From positions 23,084 to 87,083 of the forward strand of contig CAJKBQ010000009.1 in the NCBI GenBank assembly GCA_905198155.1: a DNA stretch of 64,000 nt, written 5' to 3'. The DNA is from an uncultured Eubacteriales bacterium (GTDB taxonomy: Bacteria; Bacillota; Clostridia; Oscillospirales; Acutalibacteraceae). Made by a program: the position numbers and the translations under genes. Shown piece by piece: positions 8,770-18,191 of the stretch. Position 1 is the first letter of the stretch; each line of letters opens with the position of its first letter. The notes below the pieces were generated by a model. The model searched no databases and was not told the origin of the DNA. It was given only the letters and a program-made list of their open reading frames with translations.

Positions 8770-11700
8770 ATGGTTTATCGCGTATATGTCGAAAAAAAGC
8801 CCGATCTGGCGCACGAAGCGCACGCGCTCCTCGCCGACCTGCGCACCGTGCTGCAAATTTCTACTCTCGTCGGTCTGCGCATCCTCAACCGGTACGATGT
8901 GGAACACATCGACGCCGACCTGTTTGCACAGGCAAAATCCACTGTTTTTTCGGAGCCGCAAACGGATATTGTGTCTGATTCGTTCGATCCGACCGGCGCG
9001 CGCGTGTTCGCCGTCGAATACCTCCCCGGCCAATTCGATCAGCGCGCGGATTCCGCTGCGCAGTGTATCCAAATTATTTCCCAGGGAGATCGTCCCACTG
9101 TGCGCACCGCCAAAGTCTATCTGCTGTACGGCGACCTGACCGACGCGCAGGCAGCGCAAATCAAAAAATACGTCATCAACCCGGTCGAAGCGCGCGAAGC
9201 TGCACTCGAACCCGTTGAAACGCTCCAAATTCGGTATGCAATCCCAACGGAAGTCGCCACGCTCGACGGATTCACCGCCCTCAGCGCCGCCGAATTGTCC
9301 GATTTTCGTGCCCAATACGGCCTTGCAATGGACGATGACGATGTCGCATTTTGCCAATCGTACTTCCGCAGCGAACACCGCGACCCCACGATCACAGAAA
9401 TTCGCATGATCGACACCTATTGGTCCGATCATTGCCGTCATACCACATTTTTGACAACGATCGACGCTGTCCATTTTGCCGATCCCCTCCTGGCTCAAGC
9501 GTGGTCCGACTACCAGGACACCCGCGCGTTCCTCCACCGCACCAAGCCGGTCAACCTGATGGACATCGCAACCATCGCGGTAAAATACCTGAAAAAGACA
9601 GGGAGATTGGATAAATTAGACGAATCAGAGGAAATCAACGCCTGCACCGTCAAAATCGATGTCACCATCGACGGCCGCACGGAACCGTGGCTCCTCCTGT
9701 TCAAAAACGAAACGCACAACCATCCGACGGAAATCGAGCCGTTCGGCGGCGCGGCCACCTGCATCGGCGGAGCCATCCGCGATCCGCTGTCCGGCCGCGC
9801 GTATGTCTACGGTGCCATGCGCGTCACCGGCGCGGCCGACCCGCTTCAACCGGTATCGGAAACCATTCCGGGCAAATTGCCCCAGCGTAAAATTACCACT
9901 ACTGCCGCCGCCGGATATTCCTCCTACGGCAACCAAATCGGCCTCGCAACGGGCATCGTAGACGAAATCTACCATCCGGGCTATGCCGCCAAACGCATGG
10001 AAATCGGCGCCGTCATCGCAGCCGCACCGGCCGCCAATGTCCGCCGCGAATGCCCTGCTCCGGGCGACGTGGTCATCCTGCTCGGCGGTCGCACCGGCCG
10101 CGACGGCTGCGGCGGTGCAACCGGCTCGTCCAAATCCCATACGCTCCATTCGTTGGAAACCTGCGGCGCGGAAGTCCAAAAAGGCAACGCGCCCGAAGAG
10201 CGCAAGCTCCAACGCCTCTTCCGCAACCCGGAAGCCTGCCGCATAATCAAGCGCTGCAACGACTTCGGTGCGGGCGGCGTCTCCGTCGCTATCGGCGAAT
10301 TGGCCGACGGATTGGAAATTGACCTCAACGCCGTTCCCAAAAAATACGACGGACTCGACGGCACCGAGCTGGCCATCAGCGAGTCCCAAGAGCGCATGGC
10401 CGTCGTCGTTGCGCCGAAAGACGCCGCCCGATTCTGCGAAATTGCCGACTCCGAAAACCTCGAATCCACCGTCGTCGCGCGCGTCCAATCCAATCCGCGC
10501 CTGCAAATGACCTGGAACGGCAAGCGCATCGTGGATCTCAGCCGCGAATTCCTCAATTCCAACGGCGCCGAAAAACACATCGAAATCGCGCCTGCCGCGC
10601 CGCAGTCGTATCAAATGGTAATTCCGTCCAGTTTTACCGCCGGATACCGCTCCCTGGCCGTCGACCTCAACGTCTGCGCCAAACGCGGCCTCGCCGAGCG
10701 CTTCGATTCCACCATCGGTGCCGGCACCGTCTTGATGCCGTTCGGCGGAAAATATCAACTGACCCCGATTCAGGCAATGGTGCAAAAAATCTCCGTCCCG
10801 TCCGGTCACACCGACGACTGCTCGCTCATGGCGTACGGCTACAACCCCGTCATCTCCGAGCGCAGCCCGTACCACGGCGCGTACCTCGCCGTCGTCGAAT
10901 CGGTGGCAAAGCTGATTGCAACCGGTGCCAAATTTGAAGATGTCTACCTGACTTTCCAGGAATACTTTGAAAAGCCGCGCCAGGATCCGGCGCGCTGGGG
11001 CAAGCCGTTGGCCGCATTGCTCGGTGCATTCGAAGCGCAGCGCGCGCTCGGCATCGGCGCCATCGGCGGCAAAGACTCCATGAGCGGCTCGTTCGAGCAG
11101 CTGGACGTCCCGCCCACGCTCGTTTCGTTCGCCGTCACCACCGAAAAAACGCCGACCATCGTCTCCAACGAGCTGAAACAGCCCGACTCCGCCCTGATTT
11201 TGCTGAAACCGGAACTCGATGCCAATGGTCTGCCCGTCACCTCGTCGCTGCTCGCCCTGTTCGACCGTGTGACCGCCCTGCTCCGTAGCGGCGCAGCCGT
11301 CTCAGCCTACACGCCCACCTACGGCGGCCCGGCGGAAGCGCTGATGAAAATGGCATTTGGCAACCGCCTCGGCATCGCGCTGGACGATTCGCTCACGCTG
11401 CGCACGCTGTTTGACTACGCATACGGCGGATTTATTCTGGAAATGTTGCCAGATTCGTCCATTCCAACCGATGCCATTCGCCTGGGTACCGTCACCGAAA
11501 CGCCGGAATTCACGCTCCGCAGCGAATCGATTGCGCTGGATGATCTGCTGCACGCATCGGAATCCGTATTGGAACCGGTTTTCCCGTGCAACATCGCCCA
11601 ATCCGGCTCGATTCCGGAAACATTTTCCGCCAAAATTCGGTCGCAGACCGCTCCGGCCATCCGCTGTGCCCGGCCTACCGTCCTGATTCCCGTGTTCCCT

Positions 11701-12468
11701 GGGACAAACTGTGAATATGACTCTGCCAAAGCTGTCGAGGACGGCGGCGCTTCCGCCAAAATCATGGTGCTGAACAACCGCACCGCCGACGGCATCGCGC
11801 GCTCGGTCGCGCAATTCGCCGACGCGCTGAAATCGGCGCAAATCGTTTTCATCCCCGGCGGCTTCTCCGGCGGCGACGAACCGGACGGCTCCGGCAAATT
11901 CATTACCGCATTTTTCCGCAACGCCGCCATTCGCACCCAGGTGACCGACCTGCTGGAACGCCGCGACGGCCTGATGCTCGGCATTTGCAACGGATTCCAG
12001 GCGCTTGTCAAGCTCGGATTGGTGCCTTATGGCAAAATTGTCGATCCCACGCCGGACGCCCCCACACTGACTTTCAATACCATCGGCCGCCACCAGTCGC
12101 GCCTGGTGCGTACGCGCGTCGCCTCCACCCTGTCCCCGTGGTTCGCCGCTGCACAGGTCGGCGACGTTTACACCGTTCCGATTTCGCATGGTGAAGGACG
12201 TTTTGTTGCATCACCGGAATGGGTTGCAAAATTAGCAGCAAATGGTCAAATCGCTACCCAATACGTCGATTTCAACGACCGGGCCACATTCGATATCCAC
12301 TTCAATCCGAATAACTCCGTCGCCGCCATCGAGGGCATCACCTCGCCGGACGGCCGCGTCCTCGGCAAAATGGGGCATTCGGAGCGCATCGGCCGCGGCC
12401 TCTACCGCAATGTGCCCGGCCGCTATGAACTGCAACTCTTCCAATCTGCTGTACAGTATTTCAAATAA
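8770..12468 (+). CDS. purL: Phosphoribosylformylglycinamidine synthase, single-chain PurL
   Basis: 1232 residues from the ATG at 8770 (AAGGAGGCCGCT upstream); a longer open frame runs back into purD but has no ribosome site. It is the large one-chain FGAM synthase: an N-terminal domain, two AIRS-like halves (KNETHNHPTEIEPFGGAAT, then GGKDSMSGSF), and a C-terminal class I glutaminase (PVFPGTNCEYD; nucleophile Cys near residue 1073 in LGICNGFQAL). It amidates FGAR using glutamine. The clostridial form has this layout, so no separate purQ or purS is needed and none is present. Confidence 0.97.
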   Translation: MVYRVYVEKKPDLAHEAHALLADLRTVLQISTLVGLRILNRYDVEHIDADLFAQAKSTVFSEPQTDIVSDSFDPTGARVFAVEYLPGQFDQRADSAAQCIQIISQGDRPTVRTAKVYLLYGDLTDAQAAQIKKYVINPVEAREAALEPVETLQIRYAIPTEVATLDGFTALSAAELSDFRAQYGLAMDDDDVAFCQSYFRSEHRDPTITEIRMIDTYWSDHCRHTTFLTTIDAVHFADPLLAQAWSDYQDTRAFLHRTKPVNLMDIATIAVKYLKKTGRLDKLDESEEINACTVKIDVTIDGRTEPWLLLFKNETHNHPTEIEPFGGAATCIGGAIRDPLSGRAYVYGAMRVTGAADPLQPVSETIPGKLPQRKITTTAAAGYSSYGNQIGLATGIVDEIYHPGYAAKRMEIGAVIAAAPAANVRRECPAPGDVVILLGGRTGRDGCGGATGSSKSHTLHSLETCGAEVQKGNAPEERKLQRLFRNPEACRIIKRCNDFGAGGVSVAIGELADGLEIDLNAVPKKYDGLDGTELAISESQERMAVVVAPKDAARFCEIADSENLESTVVARVQSNPRLQMTWNGKRIVDLSREFLNSNGAEKHIEIAPAAPQSYQMVIPSSFTAGYRSLAVDLNVCAKRGLAERFDSTIGAGTVLMPFGGKYQLTPIQAMVQKISVPSGHTDDCSLMAYGYNPVISERSPYHGAYLAVVESVAKLIATGAKFEDVYLTFQEYFEKPRQDPARWGKPLAALLGAFEAQRALGIGAIGGKDSMSGSFEQLDVPPTLVSFAVTTEKTPTIVSNELKQPDSALILLKPELDANGLPVTSSLLALFDRVTALLRSGAAVSAYTPTYGGPAEALMKMAFGNRLGIALDDSLTLRTLFDYAYGGFILEMLPDSSIPTDAIRLGTVTETPEFTLRSESIALDDLLHASESVLEPVFPCNIAQSGSIPETFSAKIRSQTAPAIRCARPTVLIPVFPGTNCEYDSAKAVEDGGASAKIMVLNNRTADGIARSVAQFADALKSAQIVFIPGGFSGGDEPDGSGKFITAFFRNAAIRTQVTDLLERRDGLMLGICNGFQALVKLGLVPYGKIVDPTPDAPTLTFNTIGRHQSRLVRTRVASTLSPWFAAAQVGDVYTVPISHGEGRFVASPEWVAKLAANGQIATQYVDFNDRATFDIHFNPNNSVAAIEGITSPDGRVLGKMGHSERIGRGLYRNVPGRYELQLFQSAVQYFK

Positions 12469-12489
12469 AACCAAAAAAGGAGCATTCTC

Positions 12490-14163
12490 ATGGCCTATTT
12501 ATCTGACATCGAAATCGCACAATCGTGCAAGATGAAGCCCATCACCGAAATTGCATCCGCCGCCGGAATCGATGAATCGTACCTCGAACCGTACGGCCGC
12601 TACAAAGCGAAAGTGGATCCGGCGCTCCTGCACACCGACCGCCCGGACGGCAAACTGATTCTCGTCACCGCCATCACCCCGACGCCCGCCGGCGAGGGCA
12701 AAACCACCACCACCATCGGCTTGGCGGACGGTCTGAAACGCATCGGCAAAAAAGTCACTGTCGCCCTGCGTGAGCCGTCACTCGGCCCGGTATTCGGTAT
12801 CAAAGGCGGTGCCGCAGGCGGCGGATATGCCCAGGTTGTCCCGATGGAGGATATCAACCTGCATTTTACCGGCGATTTCCATGCCATTGGTGCCGCCAAT
12901 AACCTGCTGGCCGCCATGCTGGACAATCACATCCACCAAGGCAACGCGCTGGGCATCGACCCGCGCCGGATCACATGGAAACGTTGTGTTGACATGAACG
13001 ACCGCCAATTGCGCTACATTGTTGACGGATTGGGCGGGAAGGTCAACGGCGTCCCGCGTGAAGATGGCTACGACATCACCGTCGCCTCCGAAATCATGGC
13101 CGTCCTCTGCCTCGCCTCCTCGATTCACGACCTGAAAGAGCGCATCGGCCGCATCATCGTTGGATACACCTACGACGACCGCCCCGTGACGGCCGCCGAC
13201 CTCAAAGCCGCCGGCGCTATGACTGCATTGCTCAAAGATGCCATCAAGCCCAACTTAGTCCAAACATTGGAAGGCACGCCTGCGTTCGTCCATGGCGGCC
13301 CGTTTGCCAATATCGCCCACGGCTGTAATTCCGTGATGGCCACCCGCCTCGCCCTCAAACTCGGCGACTACGCCGTCACCGAAGCCGGCTTCGGCGCAGA
13401 CCTCGGCGCGGAAAAATTCCTGGACATCAAGTGCCGCATGGCCGGGCTGACCCCGTCGGCCGTGGTCGTCGTCGCGACGGTGCGCGCGCTGAAAATGCAC
13501 GGTGGCCTGCCGAAAACTGCCCTTACCGACGAAAATCCCGACGCACTCCAAAAAGGATTGCCGAACCTGCTGCGCCATGTGTCCAATATTCGGGATGTCT
13601 ACCATTTGCCGTGCGTTGTTGCCGTCAACCGCTTCCCCACCGACACCGACGCCGAAATCGACTGCATCATCGCGCAATGCAAAAAATTGGGCGTCAACGT
13701 CGTCCTGTCCACCGTTTGGGCCGACGGCGGCCGCGGCGGCGAAGCACTGGCAGAAGAAGTCGTCCGCCTCTGCGACCAGCCGAACGACGCATTTTCGTAT
13801 AGTTATGCACTCGACGGGTCGATCGAGGACAAAATCGCTGCCATTGTGCGCAATATTTACCGCGGCGACGGTGTAACCTTCCTCCCGGCCGCCAAAAAGC
13901 AAATCGCGCAGCTGACCGCGCTCGGCTTCGCGCACCTGCCGGTCTGCATGGCGAAAACGCAGTACAGCTTTTCGGACGACCCCACGAAGCTGGGCGCGCC
14001 GGAGCATTTCACCGTTACCGTCAAAAATGTCAAAATTTCCGCCGGTGCGGGCTTCATCGTGGCGCTGACCGGCGACATCATGACCATGCCCGGCCTGCCG
14101 AAATCCCCGGCCGCCGAGCGCATCGACGTCGATGATGACGGTGTGATTCACGGTCTCTTCTAA
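12490..14163 (+). CDS. fhs: Formate-tetrahydrofolate ligase
   Basis: 557 residues, the usual length. It makes 10-formyl-THF from formate, THF and ATP. The nucleotide loop TPTPAGEGKTTTTIGL near residue 65, REPSLGPVFGIKGGAAGGGYAQV, and EAGFGADLGAEKF are family hallmarks. It begins 21 bases after purL with AAAAGGAGC upstream and ends the operon. The two operon enzymes that consume 10-formyl-THF (PurN and AICAR transformylase) explain the linkage, and ZTP riboswitches are classically found upstream of this gene family. Confidence 0.97.
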   Translation: MAYLSDIEIAQSCKMKPITEIASAAGIDESYLEPYGRYKAKVDPALLHTDRPDGKLILVTAITPTPAGEGKTTTTIGLADGLKRIGKKVTVALREPSLGPVFGIKGGAAGGGYAQVVPMEDINLHFTGDFHAIGAANNLLAAMLDNHIHQGNALGIDPRRITWKRCVDMNDRQLRYIVDGLGGKVNGVPREDGYDITVASEIMAVLCLASSIHDLKERIGRIIVGYTYDDRPVTAADLKAAGAMTALLKDAIKPNLVQTLEGTPAFVHGGPFANIAHGCNSVMATRLALKLGDYAVTEAGFGADLGAEKFLDIKCRMAGLTPSAVVVVATVRALKMHGGLPKTALTDENPDALQKGLPNLLRHVSNIRDVYHLPCVVAVNRFPTDTDAEIDCIIAQCKKLGVNVVLSTVWADGGRGGEALAEEVVRLCDQPNDAFSYSYALDGSIEDKIAAIVRNIYRGDGVTFLPAAKKQIAQLTALGFAHLPVCMAKTQYSFSDDPTKLGAPEHFTVTVKNVKISAGAGFIVALTGDIMTMPGLPKSPAAERIDVDDDGVIHGLF

Positions 14164-14179
14164 AGTTCCCAAATTTCAA

Positions 14180-14220
14180 CAAATGCCCAAATCCATTCGC
14201 GTGGATTCGGGCATTTGTTT
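14180..14220 (+). terminator. Terminator of the purine operon
   Basis: A long stem (CAAATGCCC...GGGCATTTG plus an inner AATCCA/TGGATT, 14180-14217) ending in TTT, 17 bases after the fhs stop. Confidence 0.8.
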
Positions 14221-14384
14221 ATGTAAATATTTTGAAAATTCGGATTGCTTTTGATGCGTACCGCACCGGCTGCGCGCTTGGAATTACTTGGTCATTCTCC
14301 CAACCTGCACCCATAATCTCGCCGTGCAACCTTCATCTAATTCGTATTATTTGGCCAAAACCGTCCAATATATTCCTGTACCAT

Positions 14385-14495
14385 TTATGTTTTCTCCACA
14401 GAATCGCGCAAACTCACCGCCGCACCCAACCATATTGCACCGGTCGTCAGCGCAATCAAATGCCACTCCTCCGGCAAATCCAGCGTGACCCTCAT
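14385..14495 (-). CDS. Possible 36-residue small protein
   Basis: A short frame beginning MRVTLDLPEEWHLIAL and ending SVEKT, with a hydrophobic centre (LTTGAIWLGAAV) and codon use like its neighbours. A GAAAG lies directly before the ATG, so the ribosome site is poor. It could equally be the relic of a longer gene. The rest of the 14.22-14.57 kb gap shows no credible gene on either strand. Confidence 0.3.
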   Translation of the reverse strand: MRVTLDLPEEWHLIALTTGAIWLGAAVSLRDSVEKT

Positions 14496-14574
14496 CTTTC
14501 AACCAAAAATTTGGACAATGAGACATTTTTTCCATCGTATTGCCCAAATTTTTACTTCCAATTTTGTCGCATCC

Positions 14575-15282
14575 TCACGGCCACACCGCCGCAATCACCA
14601 GCGCCGGCAGCAAATTTGCCGCCCGAATCTGCCGCTCCCGCACCAAATTCAGCCCAACGCAGAAAATCAGCACCGACCCTACGTACGACAAATGGTCGAG
14701 CGCCGACTGCGGCAAAAACCCGCCCGCGAACGCCGCAATCGCCGTCACCGCGCCTTGCAGCGCCGCTACCGGGATCGCCGAAAACACGCATCCCTTGCCG
14801 CGTGCAGACGCCATCATGCACACAATAATCGCATCCAATATTCCTTTTGCCAGCAATGTGCTGTAATCTCCGGAGATTCCGTCCGCAATCGCGCCCACAA
14901 TCGCCATCGCCCCGATGCACACCGTGCACGACGCCGACACAAATGCGTCCACGAACCCCGCGTCGCCGCCGCTGCCGCTTTTGCGTTTCAGCCATTCGCC
15001 GAACCGACCGACCGCGTCCTCAATCCCGATCACTTCGCCGATCAGCCCGCCCGCCGCCAGGCTGACGATCATCATCATCGTCCCGTCGGTTTCCAGTCGG
15101 CCGTTTTCCACGCGCAGCATCTGCGCCAACGCGCCGCCCGCGCCCATCATCATGACCGCCACGCCCGTCACCGTCATCAGCGTGTCGCGCATCTGCGGCC
15201 GAATCCGCTTGCCGACCAGCAATCCGGCCCCGCCGCCGAACAAAATCAGCGCCGCATTCAGGATCGTGCCCAGCCCTTTCAT
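14575..15282 (-). CDS. DUF554 membrane protein
   Basis: 235 residues with about seven hydrophobic segments, including LNAALILFGGGAGLLVGKRI at the N-terminus and FVDAFVSASCTVCIGAMAIVGA in the middle, the pattern of DUF554 (YqgA-type) membrane proteins. It starts 53 bases after mntP on the same strand with no terminator between, so it should be co-transcribed under the manganese riboswitch. Its substrate is unknown. The linkage suggests, but does not prove, a part in manganese handling. Confidence 0.85.
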   Translation of the reverse strand: MKGLGTILNAALILFGGGAGLLVGKRIRPQMRDTLMTVTGVAVMMMGAGGALAQMLRVENGRLETDGTMMMIVSLAAGGLIGEVIGIEDAVGRFGEWLKRKSGSGGDAGFVDAFVSASCTVCIGAMAIVGAIADGISGDYSTLLAKGILDAIIVCMMASARGKGCVFSAIPVAALQGAVTAIAAFAGGFLPQSALDHLSYVGSVLIFCVGLNLVRERQIRAANLLPALVIAAVWP

Positions 15283-15335
15283 CGTGCATCCTCTTTTCCG
15301 TTCCCAATTTCGGTTTTATGTAATATTCCGTATTT

Positions 15336-15923
15336 TTATCCAATCCAGTGGCTGATGAAAATTTCCAGTCCAATCCCAATCAAAATCACGCCGCCCAAAA
15401 TCGACGCCTTCCCGGCCAGTTTGGTGCCGAACTTCCGCCCCAGACATAGCCCCGCCATGCAAATCGCGAACGTCACCGTCGCAATCAGCAGCGACGCCAC
15501 CAGCGCCATCACCCAATCATAGTCTGCAATGGTAAAACCAACCGACAGTGCATCGATCGACGTCGCAATCCCCTGCACCATCAGCACCCCAAACGTCAGC
15601 CGCGCCGCGCCTTCCTCCGGCGTTTCGCCGCGAATGCCTTCCACCAGCATCTTCCCGCCGATGTATCCCAGCAGAATCAGCGCAATCCACGGAATCAGCT
15701 GTTCAAACGCATGAAAATATGTCGCAATTGTGTGAACGCACACCCAGCCCGTCATCGGCATAATCGCCTGATACGCCGCAAAAACGCCTGCAATTCCCAT
15801 CATTCGCCGCACTTTCATCTTCGGATCCTGCAATCCGTTGGCCAGCGACACCGAAAACGCGTCCATCGCCAGCCCCACGCCGAGCAGCACGCTGTTTACG
15901 AAAAACATCAGGTTCCATTCCAT
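15336..15923 (-). CDS. mntP: Manganese efflux pump MntP
   Basis: 195 residues, six predicted membrane helices arranged as two similar halves. The paired GLAMDAFSVSLANGL and GIATSIDALSVGF segments carry the membrane-embedded Asp residues typical of MntP (formerly DUF204). It exports Mn2+. GGGAGG precedes the ATG. The long leader contains a yybP-ykoY riboswitch, the known manganese sensor, which confirms the assignment. Confidence 0.95.
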   Translation of the reverse strand: MEWNLMFFVNSVLLGVGLAMDAFSVSLANGLQDPKMKVRRMMGIAGVFAAYQAIMPMTGWVCVHTIATYFHAFEQLIPWIALILLGYIGGKMLVEGIRGETPEEGAARLTFGVLMVQGIATSIDALSVGFTIADYDWVMALVASLLIATVTFAICMAGLCLGRKFGTKLAGKASILGGVILIGIGLEIFISHWIG

Positions 15924-15941
15924 GTCAATTTCCTCCCAAAC

Positions 15942-15978
15942 AAAAATCCTGAATTTTGCTGATTTGCAAAATTCAGGA
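15942..15978 (-). terminator. Terminator in the mntP leader
   Basis: A perfect 13-bp stem (15947-15959 with 15966-15978) followed on the minus strand by five T, placed between the aptamer and the mntP ribosome site. It is the expected expression platform of the riboswitch. Confidence 0.85.
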
Positions 15979-16024
15979 CAGAATTCTCAACTATTTCCGA
16001 CCCATATATCCTGCAATCCAGCGA

Positions 16025-16117
16025 TACATGGGTCTTGCAATTTCAAGTCCGCCAGGCCATGGCCAGTATGTTGACAGGACTCCGCGCCGCGCGCGCTTGC
16101 TACTCCCCCAAGGTATT
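16025..16117 (-). ncRNA. yybP-ykoY manganese riboswitch
   Basis: Read on the minus strand, the leader shows GGGGGAGTAGC at its 5' side, a GTCAACA segment, GGCCTGGCGG and a 3' GCAAGACC, the conserved bases of the yybP-ykoY class that binds Mn2+ at the junction of two helices. A following GACCCATGTATC can pair with GATATATGGGTC downstream, and then the terminator at 15942-15978 follows. Manganese binding would be expected to allow read-through into mntP. Confidence 0.9.
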
Positions 16118-16122
16118 CTATA

Positions 16123-16151
16123 ATTATATCACATCCGCCGCGCTTTGTCAA
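16123..16151 (-). promoter_or_regulatory. Promoter of mntP-DUF554
   Basis: On the minus strand, TTGACA (16146-16151) and TATAAT (16123-16128), both perfect, separated by 17 bases. The expected start, near 16116, is the first base of the riboswitch. Confidence 0.9.
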
Positions 16152-16198
16152 TCTTTTTTTCGTAATATATTAAGATTTGCAGAACCCGCCTTTATCGC

Positions 16199-16227
16199 TT
16201 GCATTTCCGCCAAAATTATGGTAAAAT
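16199..16227 (+). promoter_or_regulatory. Probable promoter of the sigma factor gene
   Basis: TTGCAT (16199-16204), 17 bases, TAAAAT (16222-16227), about 100 bases before the sigma gene. Confidence 0.55.
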
Positions 16228-16323
16228 AACGGTAAAGCCCGCGCAAAATTTTCGATAACCGCCGAATTATTCGGAGTGATTCCGCACGCTCCGGCGAATA
16301 TATCAGATAGGAGGGCGTATCCA

Positions 16324-16893
16324 ATGGACAACGGCGCCGAATATTACCGCCAATATCTGGATGGGAACGAGGACGCGTTCGCCGCCCTGATGAACCTGTA
16401 CCGCGACGGCCTGATCTTCTACCTCAACCGCTTCCTGCGCGATCCCGCGCTGGCGGAGGACCTGTCCGAGGACTGTTTCGTGGAGCTGATCGTGCACCCG
16501 CACCGCTACCGCTTCACCACGCCGCTCAAAACCTACCTGTTTTCCATCGCGCACCACAAAATGGTCGATGTCATTCGCCGCCGCACGCGCACGCATACGG
16601 TTTCTGTGGACGAGATGGAAAATTCTCCCGAACTTGCCACGCCGTTTGGCGAAGTGGAATCCGCTGTCCTGCGCAGCGACCGCGACCGCGCGCTCTACCG
16701 CGCGATGGAGCGCCTCGCGCCCGACTACCGCGCCGTACTGCACCTGATCTACTTTGAATCCCTGTCGTACGACCAGGCCGCCCGCATCATGCACAAACAG
16801 CGCAAGCAAATCGAAAATTTGGCGTACCGCGGCCGCAAAGCCTTGCGTGCTGCGCTGGAAAAGGAGGGCTTTTCCAATGAAATCATCCGCTGA
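16324..16893 (+). CDS. ECF-type RNA polymerase sigma factor
   Basis: 189 residues from the ATG at 16324, which has ATAGGAGGG in place; an upstream in-frame ATG has none. Sigma region 2 is FLRDPALAEDLSEDCFVELI, and region 4 is YRAVLHLIYFESLSYDQAARIMHKQRKQIENLAYRGRKAL, a helix-turn-helix ending in the DNA-reading helix. The short linker is typical of the ECF group. The next gene overlaps it by 17 bases and encodes a membrane-anchored protein, the usual place for a regulator. The target promoters cannot be told from the sequence. Confidence 0.92.
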   Translation: MDNGAEYYRQYLDGNEDAFAALMNLYRDGLIFYLNRFLRDPALAEDLSEDCFVELIVHPHRYRFTTPLKTYLFSIAHHKMVDVIRRRTRTHTVSVDEMENSPELATPFGEVESAVLRSDRDRALYRAMERLAPDYRAVLHLIYFESLSYDQAARIMHKQRKQIENLAYRGRKALRAALEKEGFSNEIIR

Positions 16894-17479
16894 ATACGCT
16901 GCCAGCGTCCGCCGCAAGGCCGACGCTCAGCTTCGTGCGCGCCAACGTCGCCGTCGAACCGGCGGCATGGTGCTGATGTGCGTGCTGTGTGTTTCCATTG
17001 TTGTCACCCTACCCCAATGGGCGCAAGGACATAAATCCGCATCCCCGTCTGCCGAATACACGGCCTACGCCTCCGATGCGGGGCTCAAAGGCGAAGCCAC
17101 TGACGCCACGCACGAAAAATTCGACGAAGAATGCGCATTTCACACCTACGCAGCGCTGAATCGCTGCCTGTCCGCCATCGACCCGCATTGGTCAGATGTC
17201 CCAATTCCGCAATTGCCGGACTATCGTCTCGCCGCCCTGTACTGGGTGCCGTCGCGCGCCGCCATCCGCGCGGAATACGCCGCCCCCGCCGGAAACGTCG
17301 TCGTCTGCACCATCGTGCGCGCCGACGCCGCGCCGTCCGACGACGAAAATTCCTATATTTACCGCACCGCCGCAGGCATCGTCCAAATGGATTTGACCGA
17401 CCTCCCGCGCCCCGCGGCCGCCCAATTGATTTCCGTCGTAGGCTATTCAACGTTGGGTGAACTTTCCGTCTCAGAATAA
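16877..17479 (+). CDS. Single-pass membrane protein coupled to the sigma factor
   Basis: 200 residues. A basic N-terminal stretch of about 28 residues is followed by one membrane helix (GGMVLMCVLCVSIVVTLP) and an outside domain of about 150 residues with two Cys. AAGGAGGGC lies upstream inside the sigma gene, so translation is coupled. Position suggests an anti-sigma or signal-sensing partner. However, the cytoplasmic part is too short for a standard anti-sigma domain, and no Zn-binding HxxxCxxC is present. Function is therefore open. Confidence 0.7.
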   Translation: MKSSAEYAASVRRKADAQLRARQRRRRTGGMVLMCVLCVSIVVTLPQWAQGHKSASPSAEYTAYASDAGLKGEATDATHEKFDEECAFHTYAALNRCLSAIDPHWSDVPIPQLPDYRLAALYWVPSRAAIRAEYAAPAGNVVVCTIVRADAAPSDDENSYIYRTAAGIVQMDLTDLPRPAAAQLISVVGYSTLGELSVSE

Positions 17480-17488
17480 AATTTCCAA

Positions 17489-17512
17489 ATCGCCCACCGG
17501 GCGATTTTTTTG
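17489..17512 (+). terminator. Terminator after the sigma operon
   Basis: ATCGCCC and GGGCGAT separated by a 3-base loop, followed by a run of T, a few bases after the membrane-protein stop. Confidence 0.8.
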
Positions 17513-17579
17513 CCCCCTGTACATTTGCGCAGGAATGTGCTATAATATAGAAAAAGCAAATCCAAAAGAGGGAATCGCC

Positions 17580-18080
17580 ATGTATGATGAATTGACCAAA
17601 GTTGACATTGAAAAAATCCAGAAAGAGCTGGACGACCGCTGCAAATTGCGCCAAAAACTGATTCGCGACGTGCAAACCGCGCGCGAATTCGGCGACCTGA
17701 GCGAAAATTTTGAATACAAGGCCGCCAAACAGGAAAAAAATCGCAACGAAAGCCGGATCCGTTACCTGCGCCGCATCCTGCGAACCGCAACGGTTGTCTC
17801 CGCCGAATCCGCGCCGGACGAAGTCGGCCTGTTCGACCATGTGACCGTCTATTTCCCGGATGACAACGACACCCAAATCATCCAACTCGTCACTACCATG
17901 CGCCAAGACGCGATGGAAGGCCGCATCAGCAAAGAATCGCCGCTGGGCGCCGCCCTGTTCGGCCACCGCGTCGGTGACCGCCTCACCGTCCAGGTCAGCG
18001 ACGCCGTCAGCTACCCCATCGAAATCCGCGCCATCGAAAAAGGCACCGACGACGCCTCTCTCGACATTCGCGCCTATTAA
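17580..18080 (+). CDS. Transcription elongation factor GreA/GreB family
   Basis: 166 residues from the ATG at 17580. The N-terminal coiled coil carries GDLSENFEYKAAKQEK, the acidic tip that reaches into the RNA polymerase channel and triggers transcript cleavage. The C-terminal domain has SKESPLGAALFGHRVGD, the conserved Gre fold. It rescues backtracked polymerase. An extended -10 (TGTGCTATAAT, TATAAT at 17541-17546) lies just upstream. Length and motifs fit GreA, but the tip has SENFEY in place of SENAEY, so a paralogue is possible. Confidence 0.9.
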   Translation: MYDELTKVDIEKIQKELDDRCKLRQKLIRDVQTAREFGDLSENFEYKAAKQEKNRNESRIRYLRRILRTATVVSAESAPDEVGLFDHVTVYFPDDNDTQIIQLVTTMRQDAMEGRISKESPLGAALFGHRVGDRLTVQVSDAVSYPIEIRAIEKGTDDASLDIRAY

Positions 18081-18191
18081 ATTCAAAGAATTCCATCTTT
18101 TTTATAGATTATTATCAAAATTATTTCCACATTGGAAAACACATATTACCCGTTTATTTCCGATTTTCCCATCCTCGAAAGGAGCCGTCCC

